This document shows positions 1-4,644 of a stretch of 9,822 bases of DNA, in pieces; the first letter of the stretch is position 1; every line of letters begins with the position of its first letter. Location: assembly GCA_946562005.1 (NCBI GenBank), contig CAMNVD010000037.1:1-9822 (forward strand). Direction: 5' to 3'. This stretch comes from an uncultured Clostridia bacterium. Its GTDB lineage: Bacteria > Bacillota > Dehalobacteriia > UBA4068 > JAAVYR01. Under the pieces are notes generated by a model, which saw only the letters and a program-made list of their open reading frames with translations, was not told the DNA's origin and made no database searches. The position numbers and the translations under genes were made by a program.

Positions 1-316
1 CAGCTGTCTGCACATAGTCTTTGCTCACCCAGCCAATCTTGCCATCAGTAAGAACGATTTGATACCAACCATTTTTTTCTTGCAATGCCGTAAAGACTTC
101 GCCTTGAGATACACTACCTACCTTAGCAAAATTCGTACCTGCATCACTGCGCACATTCAGAGTTTGTGTATCCACAGTAAGTTGCGTCGCCGCAAAAGCT
201 TGTCCGCCGATGAGTAAAAGACCAGCCGACAGCGCTATAGCGCACATGGCTTTTCCCATCCAATGAGTATATTTATACTTAAAAACAAATTGTTTCTGAT
301 TTTTTTTGTTTTCCAT
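1..316 (-). CDS. Secreted SH3b-domain protein, C-terminus beyond the left edge
   Basis: Reading leftward from an ATG at 316-314 gives 105 residues with no stop before the window edge, so only the N-terminal part is seen. Residues 1-23 are basic (MENKKNQKQF...). A hydrophobic stretch at about 24-41 ends in QAFA-A, which looks like a signal peptidase I site near residue 42. Residues about 45-104 form a bacterial SH3 domain: the LNVRSDAGTNFAKVG opening, the GWYQI core and the closing GWVSKDYV are typical. Such domains bind cell-wall peptide stems or target wall enzymes, so the missing part may be an amidase or peptidase, but that is inference. A GGAGGG ribosome site (329-334) lies 12 bases before the ATG. 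A terminator separates it from the GerM-domain gene upstream, so it should have its own promoter in 335-386; I saw no convincing one. Confidence 0.85.
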   Translation of the reverse strand, partial: MENKKNQKQFVFKYKYTHWMGKAMCAIALSAGLLLIGGQAFAATQLTVDTQTLNVRSDAGTNFAKVGSVSQGEVFTALQEKNGWYQIVLTDGKIGWVSKDYVQTA

Positions 317-386
317 TCCTTGACAAATCCCTCCTTTAAACAAACATATTCTTTTAATTCTCTGAAAAAAACAACTTTCCTGCCAT

Positions 387-427
387 AAAAAAAGAAATAC
401 CCTCGAAAAACAAGAGTATTTCTTTTG
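387..427 (-). terminator. Rho-independent terminator after the GerM-domain gene
   Basis: The arms GAAATAC (394-400) and GTATTTC (416-422, read on +) pair, with further pairs around one mismatch and a loop of about 8-10 bases. In the minus-strand transcript the hairpin is followed by a run of U. The flanking A and T runs extend the stem. It lies 48 bases past the GerM-domain stop and before the SH3 gene start, so it splits the two into separate transcripts. Confidence 0.75.
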
Positions 428-474
428 TTCTGCCAATATTTTCTAAAATTTCAGGATTTTTTCAGGAATTTTTT

Positions 475-1116
475 TCAGTTTCCGGTCTGAATCGGTACAG
501 AGATATCCACTTGCCCAGCCAAGGTCTCCACAACCCGTCCCTCTACCAATATCTGCACTTCTTTAATAGAGGAGAACTGCTCCAGCGTTTGCACAATGGC
601 CGCCACCGTCATCATTTCACCATTTTTATCCTTGGATTGGTTTTCCATAATGGATTTATTAAAGTCTACAATACAACAGCCATCCTCTTTGATATTGATA
701 TCCCGCAATGCTGTTCCAGCAGGCACAGCTCCTTGTAGTTCGTTGTTTTGCGGTCCCTGAAGCAGCGCATTTATTGTTGCCCGTGCGATGCCTTCTTCTT
801 TTGCGATTGTTCTTTTTTCCGCCACCAGCGCCTCTCCCTTAGCATCCGCAAAATACAATGCCACCTCTACTGTTTCAGAAGTAGAAACCATTTGTGTACT
901 ATTTGTTTCCGGCTGCCCAGACGGCGGTAAATAGAGTTGATTACCAGAAACAGTTTGCTGCTGCTCCCCTTTTACTGCCTGGGTTTGCGCAGTTTTCCAT
1001 TGTTGTATTTTTTCGATAGGGGCACAACCACTAAAAAATAGTAAACACAGAACGCCCCAACAACTAATCAGCAGCCATTTTCTACTTAAATTTCTTTTAC
1101 CATCATTTTGTTTCAC
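475..1116 (-). CDS. GerM-domain lipoprotein
   Basis: A 213-residue protein. I place the start at GTG 1116-1114 because GGAGGGG lies 6 bases upstream of it; an in-frame ATG further upstream (1137) would put this ribosome site inside the gene. Residues about 14-30 are a hydrophobic signal segment ending in the lipobox FFSGC, with Cys31 as the lipidation site, so the protein should be anchored on the outer face of the cytoplasmic membrane. A Gln/Thr-rich linker (about 38-80) follows, then a GerM domain at about 83-210 (VALYFAD..., ALLQGP, VDFNKS, EVQILVEG). GerM was named for a Bacillus subtilis germination and sporulation protein. The domain also occurs in envelope proteins of non-sporulating bacteria, so sporulation cannot be concluded. 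The next gene in the same direction encodes an SH3b protein, which suggests a cell-wall role. Family assignment is firm; function is inferred. Confidence 0.88.
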   Translation of the reverse strand: MKQNDGKRNLSRKWLLISCWGVLCLLFFSGCAPIEKIQQWKTAQTQAVKGEQQQTVSGNQLYLPPSGQPETNSTQMVSTSETVEVALYFADAKGEALVAEKRTIAKEEGIARATINALLQGPQNNELQGAVPAGTALRDINIKEDGCCIVDFNKSIMENQSKDKNGEMMTVAAIVQTLEQFSSIKEVQILVEGRVVETLAGQVDISVPIQTGN

Positions 1117-1236
1117 TCTTTGCCCCTCCATCTGCAAATGCCTTTATGCATCATATATATGACGAGCCTGCCTATTTAGAACAGGCCAAGCCAACCTTTT
1201 CTGCCAAGCATTACAGTAGCCCGACTCATCGCTTTA

Positions 1237-1245
1237 TGTTATACT
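1237..1245 (+). promoter_or_regulatory. Extended -10 promoter of the 201-residue protein gene
   Basis: TGTTATACT fits the extended -10 pattern TGn-TATAAT with one mismatch. No good -35 is visible at 16-18 bases, which is common for extended -10 promoters. It lies 44 bases before the start codon at 1289. Confidence 0.55.
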
Positions 1246-1288
1246 ATTATTTATAAACAGCTGTTCTTCAGCAAAAGGAGGTTTCATT

Positions 1289-1894
1289 ATGTTCAAAAAT
1301 CCTTTTCAGAAAGAAAAATCTACTGCCATAGACCAGACCTTTCCGGTTACGTTACATCTAAACGCTCGCTTTCAGCCTAAGCACCGCCATGAGTTAGAAG
1401 ATGCATTGGAAGAAATTTTATCAGCAAGAAATCTCGGAGAAATAACCGGTGGCGGCACTATGCAGATGCCATCAGGAGAGATTTCTTCTTGTGATATTGA
1501 ACTAGATTTGCAAGGTAATCCCCCTGAAACATTGGCAACACTAACCCATATTCTGGATACCATCGGCATTGCTAAAGGCTCCAAGCTAATCTGGCAAACA
1601 GAAGCAGACACCACAGCAGAACAGTCCGTCGGTACTTTGGAAGGATTGGCTATCTATCTTAACGGTACTGACCTAGCAGCAGAGGTATACGAGACCTGCG
1701 ATATTAACGAAGTCATCCAACAGCTAGAAGCCTTGCTAGGGGCATTAGGCAGTCTTTATAGTTGGTGGGAAGGGCCAGAAAACACAGCTTTATACTTTTA
1801 TGGAACCTCCTATGGCAAAATGCTTGCCGCCATCGAGCCATTTTTACAAGAACATCCCCTCTGCCAAAAATCTATCGTCAAGCAAATCGCATAA
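1289..1894 (+). CDS. Uncharacterised 201-residue cytoplasmic protein
   Basis: No signal peptide or membrane segment is visible, so it is probably cytoplasmic. AAGGAGG (1275-1281) lies 7 bases before the ATG. The N-terminal half (about 18-102) reads as strand-helix-strand: TLHLNARFQ, a helix ELEDALEEIL, then the loop GEITGGGT and the strand CDIELDL. The C-terminal half (about 115-201) repeats this style: GTLEGLAIYLNGTDL, a helix around 138-152, SLYSWWEG, TALYFYGTSY, then PFLQEHPLCQ. I half-recognise the pairing of GGGT-CDIE with ALYFYG-PLCQ as a family of unassigned bacterial proteins, but I cannot name it and propose no function. Two related ferredoxin-like halves are possible (inference). 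The gene stands alone, with its own promoter and a terminator shared with convergent hisC. Confidence 0.85.
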   Translation: MFKNPFQKEKSTAIDQTFPVTLHLNARFQPKHRHELEDALEEILSARNLGEITGGGTMQMPSGEISSCDIELDLQGNPPETLATLTHILDTIGIAKGSKLIWQTEADTTAEQSVGTLEGLAIYLNGTDLAAEVYETCDINEVIQQLEALLGALGSLYSWWEGPENTALYFYGTSYGKMLAAIEPFLQEHPLCQKSIVKQIA

Positions 1895-1895
1895 T

Positions 1896-1934
1896 AAAAA
1901 AGACGCTATTCCTAATAAGAATAACGTCTTTTTA
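1896..1934. terminator. Bidirectional terminator between the 201-residue protein gene and hisC
   Basis: The arms AAAAAGACG (1897-1905) and CGTCTTTTT (1925-1933) pair, then TATTC pairs with GAATA after one C/A mismatch, leaving a short loop near 1912-1918. A runs on the left and T runs on the right give a U tract in both directions. It sits directly after the stop at 1894 and 14 bases past the hisC stop. Confidence 0.88.
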
Positions 1935-1948
1935 TTTTTCTATTTTTA

Positions 1949-3046
1949 CTATTTACTTAAGATTTCTTTTAATGCAGCAATAAACCGTTGGTTTTCTTCC
2001 GGAAGACCTATGGTTACCCGCAAGTAAGTCGGCATCCCAAAAATATCCCCCGTCCGCACAATGACGCCTTTTGCCATCAATGCCTGGAATACTTCTTTTC
2101 CATCTCTCTCCACATCTACCATAATAAAATTGGCATGGGTGGGAATATATTTTAATTCCATCTGCTGAAATTGGTCGTATAAATATTTTTTCCCTTCGTG
2201 ATTGATTTTGCGGCTTTGTTCCACATGAGTAATATCCCCCAATGCGGCTACTGCGGCAGCCTGAGCCATCTTATTAACATTAAAAGGCTCGCGAGTCCGT
2301 TCTATCATCGCAATGGTTTCTGTAGCAGCAATGCCATATCCCACTCTTAATCCAGCTAACGCATAAATTTTTGAAAAAGTCCGCAATTCAATCACATTGG
2401 GATATTTGATTACATAAGTACTGCCCGACTCATACTGTCCATCATCCTCTGCATATTCCGCATAAGCAGAATCAAAAACGACTAAAATATGGTCAGGTAT
2501 CTGGGCGATAAAAGCATTAACTTCTTGTTTGCTGACCATAGTTCCAGTGGGATTATTGGGATTGCAAATAATGATAACTTTGGTTTTTTCTGTGATAGCC
2601 CCAATCATAGCGCCCAAATCAAAGCGATAATCTTCCGTTAGCGACACAGAAACAATCTTCCCGCCCATTAAATGGGTAGCAAAAATATATTCAGAGAAGC
2701 TAGGTGAACCGATAATCACCTCATCATCAGGATTTACATAAGTTTCAGCGATAAGCTTAATCAGCTCATCAGAACCATTCCCCACAATAATATTTTCTGT
2801 TTGGATATTATACTTTTTTGCGATGGTGTCTTTTAAATAATAACTGCTACCATCAGGATAAATATGCATATCTTGCATAGCCTCTATCATAGCGCTTTTT
2901 GCTGCGTCAGAAGGCCCTAGGGGATTTTCATTTGACGCCAATTTGATGACATCTTCAATACCCAACTCCCGTTTTACCTCATCAATAGGCTTTCCAGGCA
3001 CATAAGGCTTAATACTCATAATGCTATTACGATTTTTTACTGTCAT
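1949..3046 (-). CDS. hisC: Histidinol-phosphate aminotransferase (HisC)
   Basis: A 365-residue fold-type I PLP aminotransferase of the usual HisC length. It would convert imidazole-acetol phosphate plus glutamate to histidinol phosphate in histidine synthesis. Visible marks are KLASNENPLGPS (35-46), CNPNNPTGT (161-169), FDSAYAEY (191-198, Asp192 for the PLP ring nitrogen), TFSKIYALAGLRVGYG (223-238, Lys226 forming the Schiff base) and RVTIG near the end (Arg343 for the substrate carboxylate). GAGGA lies 7 bases before the ATG. No other his genes are in the window. The neighbour 35 bases upstream is a tandem-ACT protein, and many HisC-like enzymes also transaminate aromatic amino acids, so an aromatic role is possible. 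The family is certain; substrate preference is not. Confidence 0.95.
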   Translation of the reverse strand: MTVKNRNSIMSIKPYVPGKPIDEVKRELGIEDVIKLASNENPLGPSDAAKSAMIEAMQDMHIYPDGSSYYLKDTIAKKYNIQTENIIVGNGSDELIKLIAETYVNPDDEVIIGSPSFSEYIFATHLMGGKIVSVSLTEDYRFDLGAMIGAITEKTKVIIICNPNNPTGTMVSKQEVNAFIAQIPDHILVVFDSAYAEYAEDDGQYESGSTYVIKYPNVIELRTFSKIYALAGLRVGYGIAATETIAMIERTREPFNVNKMAQAAAVAALGDITHVEQSRKINHEGKKYLYDQFQQMELKYIPTHANFIMVDVERDGKEVFQALMAKGVIVRTGDIFGMPTYLRVTIGLPEENQRFIAALKEILSK

Positions 3047-3081
3047 ATCTTTTCCTCCTATGCAAACCCATGTTTCACAAA

Positions 3082-3519
3082 TTATAACTGCATAATTTCC
3101 GCATCACAGAATAATCTGATACCTTTTTCCCTTAGAACGTTGATACCCTTTTCTGTGTCGTCCAAACGTAAGACATTTAGTACCCGACGAGGACCGCCGC
3201 TCATGCCAAAAGCATAGAGATATTCTACATTAACATCGGCAGCATCTAGCACAGCAAGGACATCTGCAAGGGCGCCTGGCTGGTCCGGGATTTCCACCGC
3301 TATAACTTCTGTCATACTTACCGTAAACCCATAGGCCTGCAAAAGCTCATAAGCTTTATCAGGATGATTTACCACAAACCGTAAAATACCAAAGTCAGTA
3401 GTATCAGCAATGGACAATGCACGCAAGTCAATACTAGCCTCCTTAAGACATCTGGTCACCAAGGATAGCCGACCTTTTTTATTTTCTAAAAAAACAGAAA
3501 TTTGTTTAATCACGTCCAT
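3082..3519 (-). CDS. Tandem ACT-domain protein, probable amino-acid sensor
   Basis: This 145-residue protein consists almost entirely of two ACT domains, about 3-68 and 71-140. Each has the Gly loop that usually binds amino-acid ligands (NKKGRLS at 13-19 and DQPGALA at 79-85). There is no catalytic domain. Stand-alone tandem ACT proteins are common in anaerobes, where they often sit beside genes for aromatic amino-acid or aryl-acid metabolism and are thought to sense amino acids. A start at ATG 3519-3517 is supported by GAGG about 9 bases upstream. Its stop is 35 bases before the hisC start on the same strand with no terminator between, so the two are probably co-transcribed with this gene first. 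A regulatory role over HisC or an aromatic pathway is inference. Confidence 0.9.
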   Translation of the reverse strand: MDVIKQISVFLENKKGRLSLVTRCLKEASIDLRALSIADTTDFGILRFVVNHPDKAYELLQAYGFTVSMTEVIAVEIPDQPGALADVLAVLDAADVNVEYLYAFGMSGGPRRVLNVLRLDDTEKGINVLREKGIRLFCDAEIMQL

Positions 3520-3714
3520 TCCCTTGTACCTCGCATCCTTCTATCTCCACCCACATTTAACACTGTGTTTTCTATAAACTCTATTCTACACCTTTTTTTC
3601 TTATTTTCACAGTAAAATTTATCCCTACCAGAAAATTTTTTCCAAAATCCACTATACATAAAACAAAATCTAACGGGAATCATAGAAATGAATCCACGAA
3701 AGGAGGAAAAAATA

Positions 3715-3870
3715 ATGGCTGAAAAAAGAGGTTTAACCACTGTAGAACAAAGAGCAAACAACTGCACCAACAAAACTACAAACAAAACCAGTAACAATAC
3801 AACAAACAAAACATCTAACAGCACCAATAACAAAACCACAAACAAAACTACCAATAACTGCTGCGACTAA
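3715..3870 (+). CDS. 51-residue Asn/Thr tetrapeptide-repeat protein
   Basis: The start is the ATG at 3715, placed 8 bases after a near-perfect AAAGGAGG (3699-3706); an upstream in-frame ATG at 3688 would put this site inside the gene. Residues 1-14 (MAEKRGLTTVEQRA) are ordinary and charged. From residue 15 to 50 the protein is nine consecutive tetrapeptides, with Asn at every fourth position (15, 19, 23 ... 47). The commonest unit is NKTT/NKTS. Cys is at 17, 49 and 50, and the last residue is Asp. Nine Asn fit N-x-T/S (16, 19, 23, 27, 28, 31, 35, 39, 43). There is no signal peptide or membrane segment. The strong ribosome site argues for real, high expression. I know no function. Candidates are a disordered structural or stress peptide, a metal or thiol binder through its Cys ends, or an N-glycosylation acceptor; all are speculative. 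Confidence 0.75.
   Translation: MAEKRGLTTVEQRANNCTNKTTNKTSNNTTNKTSNSTNNKTTNKTTNNCCD
3757..3864 (+). repeat. Nine imperfect 12-bp tandem repeats inside the small Asn/Thr gene
   Basis: Each unit encodes one tetrapeptide and begins AAC or AAT; the commonest form is close to AACAAAAC(C/T)ACA. The plus strand here is almost without G (one each in units 3 and 6, plus the Cys codons), so the mRNA should be largely unstructured. The copies differ at third positions, which suggests selection on the protein as well as slippage. Confidence 0.85.
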
Positions 3871-3907
3871 TAAGACCCTTTCTGATAAAACTAGCAGTCA
3901 GGTTATC

Positions 3908-3975
3908 TGCCGCAAAGAAATAGAGAATAAAGGTACTACCATAAGGTAACTACTATTTTTTATTTTTCTGCGGCA
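3908..3975. other. Long imperfect hairpin, not a standard terminator
   Basis: TGCCGCA (3908-3914) is answered by TGCGGCA (3969-3975). Between them an A/purine-rich left arm faces a T-rich right arm (3953-3967), and an inner stem is made by TACC/GGTA around an ATAA loop, with a few bulges. The whole 68 bases can fold into one rod. Neither side is followed by a U run, so it does not look like an intrinsic terminator. It lies 37 bases after the stop of the Asn/Thr gene and could be a 3' stabiliser, a small RNA or a miniature inverted repeat. Confidence 0.55.
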
Positions 3976-3993
3976 AAAACAAGATGTCATAAC

Positions 3994-4065
3994 AAAAAAT
4001 AAGAATCATCATCAAGAGGCTTCAAACAATTTTTCGCCTTCCTATGTGATGGTTCTTATTTTTTT
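3994..4065. terminator. Large bidirectional terminator between two convergent small genes
   Basis: AAAAAATAAGAATCATCA (3995-4012) pairs almost perfectly, with one G-T wobble, with TGATGGTTCTTATTTTTT (4047-4064). An inner AGGC/GCCT stem caps it. The T run at 4058-4065 gives a U tract on the plus strand, and the A run near 3994-3999 gives one on the minus strand. It would end transcripts of the Asn/Thr gene (+) and of the small membrane protein gene (-). Confidence 0.75.
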
Positions 4066-4091
4066 ACATAATTTTATAGTTTATTATCCAT

Positions 4092-4156
4092 TGTCATTCT
4101 GAGGAATGCAATAACGAAAAGTCTTTTTAGATCCTTCGGCTTCGCTCAGGGTGACA
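4092..4156. repeat. Dispersed palindromic repeat, full copy
   Basis: A 65-base unit opens with TGTCATTCTGAG and closes with CTCAGGGTGACA, which are inverted copies apart from two bases. The interior carries GAATGCAATAACGAAAAG, TCTTTTTAGATCC and TTCGGCTTCG. Elements of the form TGTCATTCTGAG...GACGAAGAATCT are widely scattered in intergenic DNA of several bacterial groups; that is general knowledge, not a search result. Nothing protein-like is encoded. Confidence 0.75.
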
Positions 4157-4179
4157 ATAAACGATACTTTATGCCCCAC

Positions 4180-4227
4180 TGTCATTCTGAGAAATTCTGA
4201 GGAATATAGTGACGAAGAATCTTTTTA
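4180..4227. repeat. Dispersed palindromic repeat, truncated copy
   Basis: It opens with the same TGTCATTCTGAG and continues with GACGAAGAATCTTTTTA, but it lacks the whole right half. A 10-base duplication of ATTCTGAGAA lies near its left end. It stops at 4227, exactly at the stop codon of the small membrane protein gene (4225-4227), so that stop lies inside the repeat. Confidence 0.7.
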
Positions 4228-4446
4228 ATACTTATCTAGGTCATCCTCTTCCCCACTATTAATTTCTTTGATTCGTTCCCCTAGGATAAATAGGGATACC
4301 CCAATAAAGGATATAGGGAAAATGCCGCCAATGAGCTTTGCCGCCACCGGCATATCCGGCATCATATAACACCCCAAAAGCCAAAATAAATAATACGCAA
4401 TCAATAGTATCGTAATAATGAGTGGCGCCGTGATTCTTTTATCCAT
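4225..4446 (-). CDS. Small two-helix membrane protein, unknown function
   Basis: A 73-residue protein with two hydrophobic segments, about 7-30 (PLIITILLIAYYLFWLLGCYM) and 36-56 (KLIGGIFPISFIGVSLFIL). They are joined by a short loop MPDMPVAA, and a charged tail follows (ERIKEINSGEEDDLDKY). Basic residues at the N-terminus suggest an N-in hairpin with both ends in the cytoplasm. AAGG (4453-4456) lies 6 bases before the ATG. The tail pattern ERIKEI-SGEEDDL is one I associate with small unnamed clostridial membrane proteins, without a known role. The last codons run into a dispersed repeat, so the original C-terminus may have been slightly different. Confidence 0.8.
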   Translation of the reverse strand: MDKRITAPLIITILLIAYYLFWLLGCYMMPDMPVAAKLIGGIFPISFIGVSLFILGERIKEINSGEEDDLDKY

Positions 4447-4478
4447 CGTTGCCTTCCTTCTTTCGTTATGATGGTCTT

Positions 4479-4487
4479 AGTATAACA
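4479..4487 (-). promoter_or_regulatory. Extended -10 promoter of the small membrane protein gene
   Basis: On the minus strand TGTTATACT matches TGn-TATAAT with one mismatch, the same nonamer as upstream of the gene at 1289. It lies 32 bases before the start codon. No clear -35 is visible. Confidence 0.5.
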
Positions 4488-4585
4488 TATTTTGCTTCAC
4501 TTTCGCTGAAAATGAATCAAAGCATTACCGCTAAATCTTCACCTAAAAAACACAAAAACATCATCTTCTTATCAAATCTCTTTTT

Positions 4586-4617
4586 TATAATTGTATCACA
4601 AATAAATGTATTATAAA
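4586..4617 (+). promoter_or_regulatory. Candidate promoter of the export operon
   Basis: A perfect TATAAT lies at 4586-4591 and a second -10-like TATAAA at 4612-4617, preceded at 15 bases by TTGTAT. Neither has a well-spaced good -35, and the region is so A/T-rich that chance matches are likely. The true start site is unclear. Confidence 0.3.
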
Positions 4618-4644
4618 AAGAAATGATGAGAGGAGAATGCTATA

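Noticed and set aside
1166..1186. GCCTG/CAGGC hairpin between the divergent genes at 1116 and 1289
   Set aside because: The stem has only five pairs with an 11-base loop, no U tract, and no matching copy elsewhere in the window.
3559..3569. AACACTGTGTT palindrome upstream of the ACT gene as an operator
   Set aside because: A 5+5 palindrome is expected several times by chance in 10 kb, and nothing else supports it.
3510..3854. Minus-strand frame of 114 codons with a Val/Leu-rich start
   Set aside because: It is the reverse complement of the Asn/Thr repeats, has no ribosome site, and overlaps the start of the ACT gene. The plus-strand reading has an excellent ribosome site.
3757..3864. Tandem repeats considered as a CRISPR array
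   Set aside because: Units are 12 bases, contiguous, without spacers, and in frame inside a gene with a ribosome site.
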